A stretch of 64,000 nucleotides of DNA, taken from Saprospiraceae bacterium (GTDB taxonomy: Bacteria; Bacteroidota; Bacteroidia; Chitinophagales; Saprospiraceae). Of the stretch, positions 26,426 to 36,407 are shown piece by piece (position 1 is the stretch's first letter; each line of letters begins with the position of its first letter). A program made the translations under genes and the position numbers. The notes under the pieces were generated by a model, which had not been told where the DNA came from, ran no database searches, and was given only the letters and a program-made list of their open reading frames with translations. Where the stretch lies: assembly GCA_016714895.1 (NCBI GenBank), contig JADKBV010000001.1, positions 1,432,450-1,496,449 of the forward strand, read 5' to 3'.

Positions 26426-27289
26426 TCAGAATGAAAGTTTCCAAACTTTATCTGAAAAAGGAAGATATTCCGGTAAGGCTGCAGATCCGTACCATGGCAA
26501 TATCTCAAAGTCCAGAAATCCTTCTTTGATGGCTGCATCTTCCGCCAATAATGTTTTGACTTTGGATTCATCTGTCTCCTGCAGGATAAAAATACCCCGA
26601 TATGTTTTGTCATTTTTTCCAAAAGGGCCTGCGACTATCAACTGGCCTTCGGAAACCATTTTTTTAATATTTTTCATATGCCCCTCAAAACATTGTTTGA
26701 TAAAATTTTTGTCAGTTGACGTATTAGTTCCTGTTTTGAGCACCACAAACGAATAACTTTTCATTCCGTAAGGGTCCGCATTGAGTTTTTGTGCCAGTGA
26801 GGGATCGTACTCCGGATTTTGAATCGTAGAATCCGGGGCTATTGTTTTTGGTTCTGATTTTGTAAAATAAAAAGTTATGTTTTTCTGACCACCATCCGAA
26901 ACCACCACGGTCATATTGTTGGGTGATATTAATGTATAAGTGATATATTTTGGAAAATCATGTTTTGGGTTGGAAAATATGTAGGAATTATTTTCCTGAT
27001 GTAACTGAAACAAAACTTCCTGTCCTTCATTTTGTCCGATGACTGTAGCTCCGTAAAAAACACTGTCCTTTGTTTTTTTGATACTAAGATATTCAGAAAC
27101 ATGTATTCTGTCATTTTTATAAGAATAGGAAAAACCTCTTAAGTGATTCTTTTGGAGTTGGTCCCAATGTTCATAGTTGTTTTTACCTTCTTGTTTCCAT
27201 GTTCCGATCAAAAAATCGGGAAAGGTATTTTGCGCTAATAATGAAGATATTCCCGATAAAAAGAAGAAGATAAAAAGATGTGGTTTCAT
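26426..27289 (-). CDS. exported DUF6265-YciI two-domain protein
   Basis: A 287-residue protein with a signal peptide (LFIFFFLSGISSLLAQ). Residues about 23-145 match the DUF6265 pattern: DFLIGTWKQEGKNNYEHW, HVSEYLSI, FSNPKHDFPKYITYTL. Residues about 175-275 match a YCII-related domain: SYSFVVLKTG, FIKQCFEGHMKNIKKMVSEGQLIVAGPFG, YRGIFIL, FEILPWYGSAAL. YCII domains have a ferredoxin-like fold with a His-Asp pair of uncertain role. The joining of the two domains in one exported protein is unusual to me. The DUF1295 gene follows 46 bases downstream. Confidence 0.72.
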   Translation of the reverse strand: MKPHLFIFFFLSGISSLLAQNTFPDFLIGTWKQEGKNNYEHWDQLQKNHLRGFSYSYKNDRIHVSEYLSIKKTKDSVFYGATVIGQNEGQEVLFQLHQENNSYIFSNPKHDFPKYITYTLISPNNMTVVVSDGGQKNITFYFTKSEPKTIAPDSTIQNPEYDPSLAQKLNADPYGMKSYSFVVLKTGTNTSTDKNFIKQCFEGHMKNIKKMVSEGQLIVAGPFGKNDKTYRGIFILQETDESKVKTLLAEDAAIKEGFLDFEILPWYGSAALPEYLPFSDKVWKLSF

Positions 27290-27391
27290 AAAATGACCTT
27301 TTATATTAGTTTGTGACTTAAAAAAACATGTTCACTAAATATAAACAACCGATATCAAAAGGTAAATATATAAAAAATACGAAAAGGCGGA

Positions 27392-27817
27392 TTATTTTTT
27401 TGAGGATCTCATTGCTTTATATTTTGTTGTAGCCGGATCTTCAAGCAATTTTTTATATTCCGGACTTTCGACTGGTACCAAAGCAATTTTGCCTTCCTGG
27501 TTATAATGTATACCCCAGCCATATCTTTTGGTCAGAGCTGAAGCACGCAGACAAGGCTGCCCTTTGGAAAAAAACAATTCTCTTTTTGTGTTCATTTCAT
27601 GTTGGGAGACATCATTTTTTTCGGCGAAAGCCATAAAAATAACATCGTCGGAGGTATGTTTATACGGATGTTGTTTGATCCATTCAAATTGTTTTCTCGC
27701 TGTTGACTTTTGGGTTTCGCTGTCTTTGGGTTCTTCGGCCACATCGACCGGACAATCAGGAGCAATTTCTACCAGGGTATTAAAATAATTGGTGGTATGT
27801 TTAGAATCCGGATTCAT
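27392..27817 (-). CDS. DUF6157 family protein
   Basis: A 141-residue soluble protein. It carries the full family pattern: HTTNYFNTLVEIAPDCPVD, QFEWIKQHPYKHTSDDVIFMAF, FFSKGQPCLRASALTKRYGWGIHYN, GKIALVPVESPEYKKL and KAMRSSKK. It is widespread in bacteria and its function is not known. It may form a unit with the methyltransferase gene upstream (31-base gap). Confidence 0.8.
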   Translation of the reverse strand: MNPDSKHTTNYFNTLVEIAPDCPVDVAEEPKDSETQKSTARKQFEWIKQHPYKHTSDDVIFMAFAEKNDVSQHEMNTKRELFFSKGQPCLRASALTKRYGWGIHYNQEGKIALVPVESPEYKKLLEDPATTKYKAMRSSKK

Positions 27818-27847
27818 AAAAAAACGAATTTATTGTGTTATAAAAAA

Positions 27848-28666
27848 TTAATTTTTTTTAAGGACTAAAACATCCTGAAAGGCAAGCGGGTTTTGGGAAG
27901 GAATACCGCGCCAGCTTCCGGGTATATATTTTTCGATGGTAAAACCGTGTTTGGCGATGATGTCAAAAAGATAATCCTTTTTAAAACAAACGTTCGCACC
28001 TTTCACTTTTTTGTCCATAAGGAAATAATGGGTATATTCATAGGGAAAAACAAACGTTTGTCCTTCGTTTGATTTTTCAATATTTTGGGTTTGATCTGAA
28101 ATAAAAAAAGTAGCGGTCAACAATCCGTTGCGGGTGAGTACTCTGGCACTTTCGGAAAGATAGTTGTCCACCTCGTCGTCCGTCATATGGGTAAAAACGG
28201 AGATCGCACAAGCATAATCAAAAGAGTCTGTCTCATAAGGAAAAGTATAGGATGCCGCATCTAAACCATCGCTGTTATATAAATCATTGTGCAGGTTGAC
28301 AAAAAAAAAGTTGAAATTCGGAAATTTTGGGGTTATGTTTTGAGTGCACCAATCTGCACCGGTTTTGATGGCTTCAAAACCTTCGTAAGGTCCTTTGAGA
28401 AAAGTTGTCAGACCTAAGGCTATCCGACCGATTCCGCTGCCGATATCCAGAAAACGATGATCTGCCGACAATCCGTTTTCTATAAAAAACAAACACCAAT
28501 CGCGACCTTGTTGCAAAAAATCTCCCCTTCCGGTATAAATAAGGGCTTTGGGTGGTACCAGTTCCTGAGATTTTGAAAAGATACTTTGAGGGAAATAATA
28601 GATTTTGCGAATCCAAAAACGATGTTCGGGTGAAAGTCTGTAATAAAGAGTTCTTAAGATATCCAA
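27848..28666 (-). CDS. class I SAM-dependent methyltransferase
   Basis: A 272-residue protein with the SAM-binding motif FLDIGSGIGRIALGL, an acidic residue two strands on (GFEAIKTGADW) and a post-I region with YACAISVFTHM. This is a Methyltransf_11/25-type fold. The substrate is not evident. Its length and N-terminal hydrophilic part suggest a soluble enzyme acting on a small molecule or glycan. The stop is 30 bases before the DUF6157 start. Confidence 0.8.
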   Translation of the reverse strand: MDILRTLYYRLSPEHRFWIRKIYYFPQSIFSKSQELVPPKALIYTGRGDFLQQGRDWCLFFIENGLSADHRFLDIGSGIGRIALGLTTFLKGPYEGFEAIKTGADWCTQNITPKFPNFNFFFVNLHNDLYNSDGLDAASYTFPYETDSFDYACAISVFTHMTDDEVDNYLSESARVLTRNGLLTATFFISDQTQNIEKSNEGQTFVFPYEYTHYFLMDKKVKGANVCFKKDYLFDIIAKHGFTIEKYIPGSWRGIPSQNPLAFQDVLVLKKN

Positions 28667-29120
28667 AATTAAAATTTAATACGTATCAAAGATTACAAAC
28701 ACAAAGATACATAAAAATCAAAAATCTGTCGGAAAGCAGGTTCTGAAGGTAAAACTCTGATGACCGTATTGGAGGATGCATTTCGGTAAGATGTTTTATA
28801 ACCAAAGGTAAGTTTAGCGTATTTGTTTCTTTTCAAATTTTCTCTAAGCTGATGAAAAAAAATGAAATGTATCCTTTCATTTTTTTAAACTTCTTCGGAG
28901 TAATATGGACCATCTCCCCACAAAGACCCATACAATTTTGTTTACCACGCTACGATTATTAATCCATGCCACACGATTAACGGGAATATATCAACATTTA
29001 TATATCAAAGTTCAGGTTTTGAATATTTTTGGCATATCATTGCAATCTTATTATAAACACCCTGACCATTTGGCATAAAAAGGGCCATCATGGTTATTTT
29101 GTGATGCACAAAACTTTAAT
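28667..29120. other. 454-base divergent intergenic region
   Basis: No gene was found on either strand. The one structure of note is an AT-rich hairpin at 28855-28886 (AAAAAAATGAAA with TTTCATTTTTT, loop TGTATCC), which looks like a terminator although no plus-strand gene precedes it. The promoter of the histidine kinase gene should lie at the right end, but no clear -33/-7 pair is visible. Confidence 0.4.
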
Positions 29121-31009
29121 ATGTATTTTTATAAAAGTAAAATTTATATACTAAAAAGACTTTTCTTCTTCATTTCGGTTTATTTCTTTTAAACACTTCT
29201 GTTGCGCAAGAGTGTAGCTGTAAAGTTTACGATGACCAATCGGCTCAGATCAGTGAAACCATTGCATCAGAAGATCAAAAAAAATTTGATATTCTTACAA
29301 AACCAATATTTAACGAAAGAAGCGACTTTTGTCAATTCATCTATGTATACATCAAAACAAAATATAAAATAAAAAACCATCAGTTTGATAATTGGGAAGC
29401 TGATCTTCGCAGGATAGAGTCTTTAAGCAAAAAATTAAACTGTCCGAAAGTTGAAAATGACATGCTTGCCTTAAAAGCAGAATATTTTCAAGAGTCTGAT
29501 CAAATCGAATCCGCTACAAAAACAGCCTATGACTTACTGCAAAAAGCTGAAAAGATCAACGACGCAGACAATGCCTGCAGCGCCATGTCCATTTTGTCGA
29601 CGATATACTGGAGACAGGATGATGATATCAAAGCATTTTCTTTTGTTCCTAAAGTGATCAGATACGTCAGACAAGTGAAAAATGAAAAAGAATTGCCTGT
29701 TATCTATAACTGGCTGGCCCGCAGTTTTGAATCCATGTATGCGGCCAAAGAAAATAAGGATTATCTGGACAGTGTCGAAATATTTGCTGAAAAAGCATTG
29801 GTTACAGCCAGAAAATGGAACATGAATTTCCAGCTTAAAACTGCATTTCAATCTAAAGAAGCTCTTGCATATCATCGGGGCGATTTCAAAAAAAGTCTTA
29901 CTTACCACGACTCTATATTTTTATATATTCAAAAACTAAATGCTCCTGCACAACTTCCTATGTATTTTCAGATGAGAGCTTATACATTGCAGGAATTGGG
30001 TATGAAATCTGAAGCAGCCAGACATCAGGATTCAGCCATTTTTTATGCCAGAAAATATGCCCAACCAAGTTATCTGGCCAATTATCTCAAAACCGGAATC
30101 GACATTTTTGAAGATGCCGGTATGACACAAAAAGCTTTACTTTCGCTGAAAGAATATGTCTTAATCAAAGACAGTGTCCAGACTACAAAACGAACAGAAA
30201 TCATCAATGAACTGAAACAAAAATATGAAAAGGAAAAAGATTCCAAAAGAATCCTTGAATTGTCCAATCAAAAATATGTGCTGTGGGGCGGAATCGGAAT
30301 ACTGACTTTATTATGTGGTCTGATATACTATATTTACAGAAACAGAATCATGAAACGGGATCAGCTGATTCTTGAAACCGAACAGCGACTCAACCGCGCA
30401 CGAATGAATCCTCATTTTTTCTTTAATGCATTGGCTTCCTTACAAAGTTTTGCCATAAATGAAACGGACTCGATGGCGATTGCCGAAAATTTATCCAAGT
30501 TTTCGCACATCATGCGGGAAACACTCGAAAATACTTACCGGGAATACAGTTCAATCCAACAGGAAATCGACTTCATGACGGAATATCTCGAACTTCAACA
30601 AATGCGTTTTCCGGGAAAATTTAATTTTGAAATCGTAAATTCAGTTGCGGATTCTCAATTGTCGCTTATTCCTTCTATGATTGTTCAACCTTTTGTGGAA
30701 AACAGTGTGGAACATGGATTTGCTGATATAAACTACACAGGTTTTCTTCGTTTGGAATTTTCAAACCACGGTGGAAATACGCTTATCAACATAACCGATA
30801 ATGGTCGTGGTTTCAATAATCAGTCGCCCAAATCAAAACCTTATATAAGCAGAGCCAGTCAGATTATAAAAGATCGCATATATTTGCTGAATCTTAAGTT
30901 AAAATCCAATGCTCAATTCAGCATACAAAATAACGAAAAAACGGGGCAAGGCGTCAATGTCCATATAACATTACCGGAATTGTATGATAAAGAAAATTTT
31001 AGTCATTGA
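29121..31009 (+). CDS. LytS-type sensor histidine kinase with periplasmic TPR domain; frameshift near its start
   Basis: Reading from 29162 to 31009 in one frame gives a protein that lacks a start codon but includes a signal end (NTSVAQECSC). The start ATG at 29121 is in another frame. Adding one T to the T4 run at 29187-29190 joins them into one 629-residue protein beginning with a good signal peptide (ILKRLFFFISVYFFLNTSVAQ). An ATG at 29462 would miss this part. The periplasmic region is helical and TPR-like; a membrane helix YVLWGGIGILTLLCGLIYYIY follows. The His_kinase domain has NPHFFFNAL with the phospho-acceptor His and TDNGRGFNN for ATP binding. The LytTR regulator overlaps its 3' end by 26 bases, so the two form a pair. 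The external stimulus is unknown. Confidence 0.85.
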
Positions 31010-31745
31010 TAATGAAGCCCCGATCAGAAATGCCTTCGTAAAAATGTTGAGGCATTTTTGTGATGACAGTTATGAAATCAGTGAAGCTGATGGAGTTCGT
31101 ACCGGTATTCAGGCGATGGCGTCAAACAAACCGCACATTCTGTTTCTTGATATAGAACTTGATGACGGAACGGGATTTGACTTTTTAAATGTCGTCGATT
31201 ATCAGGGTGTTCAACTGATTTTTACCACAGCTCACAATCAATATGCCATAAGAGCTTTTGAATACAGTGCCATACAATATCTGCTCAAACCCATCAGCCC
31301 GTCAGCGCTACAAAAAACCATTGTGCAGGCAAGTTCCAAATTGAATGAAGTCGACATGGCAAATCAAATTCAACTGCTTTTTTCCACTCTTCAAAAACCA
31401 TTGGACCAGGATCAGAAAATCGTGCTGAAAGATATCAATAACATTTATTTTGTAAAAATATCTGAAATTATATATTGTGAAGCATCCGGTCCCTACACTA
31501 CATTTACCATCCATGAAAGAAACAAAATCATTACTTCCCGCAATCTGAAAGAATATGAAACCCTATTGGAACCTTATTCATTTGCAAGATGTCATCATGG
31601 TTTTTTGGTCAATCTGAGAAAGATAAAATTTATGGATAAAAACGACGGGAATACTCTTGTGTTGGAGGGTGAAAACCGCATACCTCTTTCTACCCGAAAA
31701 AAAGATGAAATATTGATGCGGTTAAACAAACTGTTTTTAGGGTAA
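30984..31745 (+). CDS. LytTR-family response regulator
   Basis: A 253-residue protein. The receiver domain (1-120) has VIDNEAP, the phospho-acceptor Asp in ILFLDIELDDGTGFDFL, the Thr in LIFTTAH and the Lys in YLLKPISP. The LytTR DNA-binding domain (about 150-250) has IVLKDINNIYFVKISEIIYCEASGPYTTF and FARCHHGFLVNLRKIKFM. It would be phosphorylated by the kinase encoded just upstream and bind DNA. The start overlaps the kinase stop by 26 bases. The adjacent downstream target could be the secreted protein gene at 31920, by position only. Confidence 0.92.
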   Translation: MIKKILVIDNEAPIRNAFVKMLRHFCDDSYEISEADGVRTGIQAMASNKPHILFLDIELDDGTGFDFLNVVDYQGVQLIFTTAHNQYAIRAFEYSAIQYLLKPISPSALQKTIVQASSKLNEVDMANQIQLLFSTLQKPLDQDQKIVLKDINNIYFVKISEIIYCEASGPYTTFTIHERNKIITSRNLKEYETLLEPYSFARCHHGFLVNLRKIKFMDKNDGNTLVLEGENRIPLSTRKKDEILMRLNKLFLG

Positions 31746-31859
31746 ATAAGACAAAAAATTACGATCAGATACGTATTTCACAACCCATCCACCTACATTA
31801 TTTACACCTTATTTATTGCCGCCTGTTAACCCTGGTGGCACACTTATTAATTACCCCGT

Positions 31860-31888
31860 TTTGTCCTAAGTCATGCAGCCTACCTTTG
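31860..31888 (+). promoter_or_regulatory. possible promoter of the FN3/GEVED protein gene
   Basis: TACCTTTG at 31881-31888 fits the -7 consensus. TTTG at 31860-31863 lies 17 bases upstream, slightly closer than the usual 19-21. It is 31 bases before the ATG at 31920. Confidence 0.35.
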
Positions 31889-31919
31889 TCACATTCAATA
31901 ATGTACAAAAATATCATGT

Positions 31920-34052
31920 ATGAAAAATTTGATTTTAACATTTATCCTTTTATGGTTGAGCCAGCAAATGGTGTTTGGTCAGTGTGGACCGGCAACCAAC
32001 CTTTCACATCAGTTTAACAACGGAATAAACACATTTTCGTGGGATCAGGTCCCGGATGCCACCCAATATGAACTTTGGGTACAGGATTCAGGAGGCTACG
32101 GATGGGAGCTTCTTACAACAACCACTAATAATGTATTTTTGACTCCCGGCGGGGTTTTGAGTGGTTCTTACGAATTTTATATTTCTGTTACCTGTCAAAA
32201 CGGAGATATACACGACTCTTCTGTATTTCCTTTTACCATTCCCTGCCCGGAGCCAACCAATCCTCTTACCACCAACATCAGCCAAACAGGGGCAACACTT
32301 CAATGGACAAATTTTTATCAAAATGATCCCATCTGGCCTATGGGTGTCATGCTTGCGTACCGACCTTTGGGATCGGGCAGCTGGATATCTCTCAATGTAA
32401 ATCCGTATAGTTCATCTTACATCATGGCAAATCTCCAGCCAAACACAACCTATGAATGGTGTATCAATCTGGATTGCCCATATTTTGACAGTGCACCGGT
32501 AATCTCTCAGTTTACCACATTGCAACCTGCTTGTCCCTCGCCTTTGGCTCCGACCTTGTTTGCTTTTACCAATAATTCATTGCAAGTTCAATGGTCGTCA
32601 CCATGGACTGCTTCTTATTTATTGGAATACAAAAGTGTAAATGTATCAACCTGGACAAGTATTACGACCAATTCTAACACCATGCAAACCATATCAGGTC
32701 TGGATCCGGGAACCTCATACCATGTCAGAGTGGCCAGGGTTTGTGCTGCAAATAATACAAGTTTGTATTCTCCTGTAAGCACTTTTACAACCAATTGTGT
32801 ATCACTCAACAACAGTGCGGCCTATATCCGGTATTTTCAGTTAAATGGTTTTCTGTGGACATCCGGAGCAAATCCGAACGGATACTTTTATGGAAATTCT
32901 CTGATTCCCGTTGTCCTTGGCAATACTTATACGCTAAGGTTGGCCGGAGGCGGACAAATCAATTCCGGCAACAAATACAATGTCGCTGTCTATCTGGATG
33001 CCAATCAAAATTATGTGTACGAACCAAGTGAAAGAGTGTTTGGTGTGGGATTTCTTTCCACTACCAATCTTAAAAATTTCACTTTCACCATACCTCCGAC
33101 AGCCTTGACAGGAACAACCAGGTTGAGGGTGGTCATTTTAAAACAAAACCAGGGAAGTATCACCCCTTGCCCGCTATCAGGGTCATTGGGTGACGTGGAG
33201 GATTATACCCTTGTCGTTTCACCACCGGCATCCAATAAAAGTTATCAAATCACTGAAGACAAGATTGGCCAAACGCAGGATACAGAATCTGCCATAGTAT
33301 CAACATTTGAAGCCAAATGCAAAGAATCGGTTACAGTATACACTTCACCATACGACTGTACATACGACATAAAAATCAGCGATATTGATGATGGTTCTTA
33401 TGGGTATGACAGTATATATCTGACAGGTTCAACCATAATCCGCCAACCCGGCATCCCCTTTTACGTCATCATGAAAGTTTCTAAAGATGATGATATAAAA
33501 AGATGTGTGTCAAAGCTCATGATGAGAGATACCACACCACCTGTTGCAATCAGTGTAGACAAAATGGTGGTTACTTTTCTGAATACAGATACCATTTATT
33601 TTAATAAGACAGGTATGGATCAGGGTTCCTATGATCAATGTACCGAACTTCAAACCAGTTTTGAACCTGCTTTTGCGAGACATTCTGACCCCTCTCCATT
33701 ATTTGTACATATGATGGTAACGGACACATTCGGCAACAGAAGTTCTTCGCTGATTGAAATTGAAATAGTGGATAAATCATCCGGTTTTCCAGCTGATGCA
33801 GAAGAAACAAAGGAAGTTTCCGATATTCAGATTTCTCCCAATCCTGTAGCTGATTTTTGTACATTAAAAGGCCAAAATATCCATTCCGTACGAATCGTTG
33901 ATGCTGTCGGAAAGGTGATATCCGAACAAAAAAATGAAGCAACCAATCCTGAAATATTACTCGATTTTAGCCGGGTGAATGCCGGAATGTATTTTGTGGA
34001 AGCTTATACAATTGCCGGAGAACGAAGGACTACAAAAGTCGTTAAACACTAA
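31920..34052 (+). CDS. T9SS-secreted protein with FN3 and GEVED domains
   Basis: A 710-residue protein with a signal peptide (LILTFILLWLSQQMVFGQ). Three fibronectin type III-like domains follow at about 20-290 (CGPATNLSHQFNNGINTFSW; CPEPTNPLTTNISQTGATLQW; CPSPLAPTLFAFTNNSLQVQW, each with a Y-x-W/Y-x-V/I pattern). A GEVED domain lies at about 355-435 and ends GSLGDVEDYTLVVSPP. The middle (450-620) is beta-rich with several Cys. The last 80 residues form a type A T9SS sorting domain (ISPNPVADFCTLKG ... NAGMYFVEAYTIAGERRTTKVVKH). So it is exported through the T9SS and probably shown on the surface. No catalytic domain is seen. Confidence 0.85.
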   Translation: MKNLILTFILLWLSQQMVFGQCGPATNLSHQFNNGINTFSWDQVPDATQYELWVQDSGGYGWELLTTTTNNVFLTPGGVLSGSYEFYISVTCQNGDIHDSSVFPFTIPCPEPTNPLTTNISQTGATLQWTNFYQNDPIWPMGVMLAYRPLGSGSWISLNVNPYSSSYIMANLQPNTTYEWCINLDCPYFDSAPVISQFTTLQPACPSPLAPTLFAFTNNSLQVQWSSPWTASYLLEYKSVNVSTWTSITTNSNTMQTISGLDPGTSYHVRVARVCAANNTSLYSPVSTFTTNCVSLNNSAAYIRYFQLNGFLWTSGANPNGYFYGNSLIPVVLGNTYTLRLAGGGQINSGNKYNVAVYLDANQNYVYEPSERVFGVGFLSTTNLKNFTFTIPPTALTGTTRLRVVILKQNQGSITPCPLSGSLGDVEDYTLVVSPPASNKSYQITEDKIGQTQDTESAIVSTFEAKCKESVTVYTSPYDCTYDIKISDIDDGSYGYDSIYLTGSTIIRQPGIPFYVIMKVSKDDDIKRCVSKLMMRDTTPPVAISVDKMVVTFLNTDTIYFNKTGMDQGSYDQCTELQTSFEPAFARHSDPSPLFVHMMVTDTFGNRSSSLIEIEIVDKSSGFPADAEETKEVSDIQISPNPVADFCTLKGQNIHSVRIVDAVGKVISEQKNEATNPEILLDFSRVNAGMYFVEAYTIAGERRTTKVVKH

Positions 34053-34107
34053 TTTTTTATATTCTTACTAAAATATTTTGATAACAATTCATCTTAAAAA
34101 AACAGAC

Positions 34108-34592
34108 ATGACAACAAGAATTATTTTCCTTTTATCCATGATTTTTATTTTTACCGCTTGTAATAACGATGATGATTCATCAGGTGGATCAGATTCAGGA
34201 TCTTTTTTTCAATGTAAAATCGACGGACAGGATTACAAGATTACCGGAGAGACAGGCGCTTATGCTAAAAAGACCGGAGCAGATTTATTTGTTATATATG
34301 GCAGCGAAGATGCTACGAAACAAGGTTTCAGAAATGTGTATATCAGCCTGACAGCAGAACCAACCACCGGAACGTATGAAATCACCAATAACGATGTAGG
34401 TTCGGGATCATTCCTGCAGCCTTCCACGGCGGTATTGTACAATTCTGCTTTTCCGGGTGGATCCGGAAAATTGGTGGTGACCGAAAAAACGTTAACAATA
34501 TCAAAGGTACCTTTGAATACGTAGCACCTGAAGCCAGCGGGGCAACTAAAAAAGTAATTACCGGGGGCAGTTTTGATGTTAAAATCAAATAA
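34108..34592 (+). CDS. small lipoprotein, C-terminus frameshifted
   Basis: I start it at ATG 34108 (MTTRIIFLLSMIFIFTAC), with the lipobox FTAC at about residues 15-18. In the frame as read the protein stops early at 34524 after VVTEKTLTISKVPLNT. A second frame continues GTFEYVAPEASGATKKVITGGSFDVKIK to a stop at 34590-34592. This is the normal C-terminal strand of this lipoprotein type (GTFEF ... ITGGxFDVK). Adding one A to the A6 run at 34484-34489 restores VVTEKNVNNIKGTFEY and gives 161 residues. The mature domain is a compact beta fold of unknown role. It follows the T9SS protein by 55 bases and may be cotranscribed. Confidence 0.7.
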
Positions 34593-34700
34593 AGGTTGAA
34601 GACACAAAAAGTCAACCTGTAAATCTTTACGGAAACCTTCATCATGCCCACATAACAAGGCTCAGAACATTTTTTTTCTATTAATTAAATTGTTGACCCT

Positions 34701-34741
34701 AAACTGTCCGTTAGTTGTAAAAACCAACGGACAGTTTTTGT
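34701..34741 (+). terminator. rho-independent terminator
   Basis: A 12-base perfect stem, AAACTGTCCGTT (34701-34712) with AACGGACAGTTT (34726-34737), with a 13-base loop, followed by T's. It closes the transcript of the FN3/GEVED protein and lipoprotein genes. The rest of the 34593-34943 gap holds nothing else I can identify. Confidence 0.75.
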
Positions 34742-34943
34742 TTTGTGCTGGAACTTTTGAATAAGGTCTATGTCCAATATTCTTAAATTGATGGTGAGAA
34801 CTTTAACCATTGTAATTTGAAATCAGAATTTTATAAAAAACTTATCATAGGTAGGTTCTGATCTTATACATTTGATCAAATTACAGCCGCTTAAAATTTT
34901 CAAAAGAACACTTTAATCTATTGACCACAAACAAAAATCATCT

Positions 34944-36047
34944 TTATTTGGTCCATGGTTCTTTTTCTTTTGCGTCTACAAATTTTTGTCCGTCGAAAAT
35001 ACACATTCCCTGCCAGGTACCGAACCAATATTGTCCTTTGTTGTCCTCCAGAATACTCTGAACCACGTTTGTCGTCAGACCATCGGCAGAAGTGAATTGG
35101 GTGAAATGGGTCCCGTCATAACGGTATACACCATAACCTTCTGCTGTAAACCAAATATGGCCCCGGCTGTCTTCATACAAATTGTACGCTTCCTCCCCTT
35201 TTATGATTCCGTCTCTGGTAAAATGGGTAAATTTTTTACCGTCATACCTGCTTACGCCGCCGTAAAATGATCCTATCCAGATATTACCTTTTGTATCTTC
35301 GAGGATGTCTGCCACATGGTTGTCGCTGAGTCCGTTTTTGGTCGTCAGATGTGTAAATTCGCCGTTTTTATAGGTAAATATTCCGTTTCCATCAGTGGCA
35401 AACCACATCGTTCCTTTTTGGTCTTCGATGATCTTAAAAACCAATTGAGCCGCAAGCATAGGATTTTGATTTTCAACTTTTGTGTCCGGCAATGGAAAGG
35501 GAGTAAACTTTTTACCATCAAAAAGTCGCAAGCCACTCATCGAGCCCACCCACAAACGCCCGATTTTGTCAAAGGTCAGACCCCAGATCTCCTCATCAAC
35601 ACTTTGTAATCCTTCGTTATTAGCATATGAAAAAAACTTTTGACCATCGTAATGCAAAAGGCCCTCTGACGTAGCAAACCATATATGTCCAATCTGATCT
35701 TCCACGATTTCCAATACTCTGAAGTTTGGATGAATGCCTTCGATGTTCATGGTTTCCAGATGTTTTCCGTCATATCGGATGATTCCGTCGCCGTTTGTCC
35801 CAAACCAATAATTTCCTTTTTTGTCCTGAAACATCGTTCTGACAAACTCACGGACCTTACCATTCAAATTGCTATGAATCTGTGGAAAAGTTGTAGGTTT
35901 TTTTACGAAGGGTGCCGGATAGATTTGTTCGGTATTTTGAACCGGCTTGTCTCTTCCTTGCCCATTACAGGAAAAAAAAGAAAAGGTCAGAAGAAAAAAA
36001 AATACATTTTTGATGGTAACCCTTTTAATATTTTGAAAACACAACAT
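34944..36047 (-). CDS. lipoprotein with a single seven-bladed propeller of two-component-regulator type
   Basis: A 367-residue protein. I start it at ATG 36047 (MLCFQNIKRVTIKNVFFFLLTF), with lipobox FFSC; the TTG at 36068 would be a weaker start. The mature part has seven repeats of the pattern W-(F/V/I)-G/A-T-x-G-x-x-(R/H/L/T)-(Y/F)-D-G-K-x-F, each about 42 residues, as in the Reg_prop repeats of hybrid two-component sensors. Seven blades make one full propeller. There is no kinase or membrane domain after it, so it is a free lipoprotein in the periplasm or on the outer membrane. It might bind a ligand for another sensor; this is inference. Confidence 0.78.
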   Translation of the reverse strand: MLCFQNIKRVTIKNVFFFLLTFSFFSCNGQGRDKPVQNTEQIYPAPFVKKPTTFPQIHSNLNGKVREFVRTMFQDKKGNYWFGTNGDGIIRYDGKHLETMNIEGIHPNFRVLEIVEDQIGHIWFATSEGLLHYDGQKFFSYANNEGLQSVDEEIWGLTFDKIGRLWVGSMSGLRLFDGKKFTPFPLPDTKVENQNPMLAAQLVFKIIEDQKGTMWFATDGNGIFTYKNGEFTHLTTKNGLSDNHVADILEDTKGNIWIGSFYGGVSRYDGKKFTHFTRDGIIKGEEAYNLYEDSRGHIWFTAEGYGVYRYDGTHFTQFTSADGLTTNVVQSILEDNKGQYWFGTWQGMCIFDGQKFVDAKEKEPWTK

Positions 36048-36407
36048 AAGATTGGATGATTTGGTCAATTATATAGTGGAAAGGTTAAAGATAATCCATA
36101 TTATTTCATTCCTGTGATATTTTAAGTACCCTGAGTTCTTTTTAAAACTTTTTTTATTTGATACATGGTAGCTTTATGGGGTCTTCCTGTCATTTTTGGA
36201 GATTTTTGTTAATACCCTTACTTACTAAATCCATAAAAAACGTTCCTTTTGGTCCTTTAAACAATTTATTTTTGTTAGAAATAAAAACAGTTTCTTAACT
36301 TGCGTAAGTCCATAAATCGATTAGTTCAATTAACCCCCACTGCAAAAAATATCAACCTTCAATATAAAATCTTTTATAACTTTGTGATGAGTTAATTCAA
36401 AGATAAA
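36048..36407. other. 360-base divergent intergenic region
   Basis: It separates the propeller lipoprotein gene (minus) from the beta-helix gene (plus). A TAACTTTG at 36377-36384 fits the -7 box for the plus-strand gene, 24 bases before the ATG, but no -33 partner is visible. Nothing else was identified. Confidence 0.4.

Noticed and set aside
28667..29120. Intergenic region searched for tRNA or riboswitch
   Set aside because: No cloverleaf, conserved box or paired leader was found; only a weak AT-rich hairpin.
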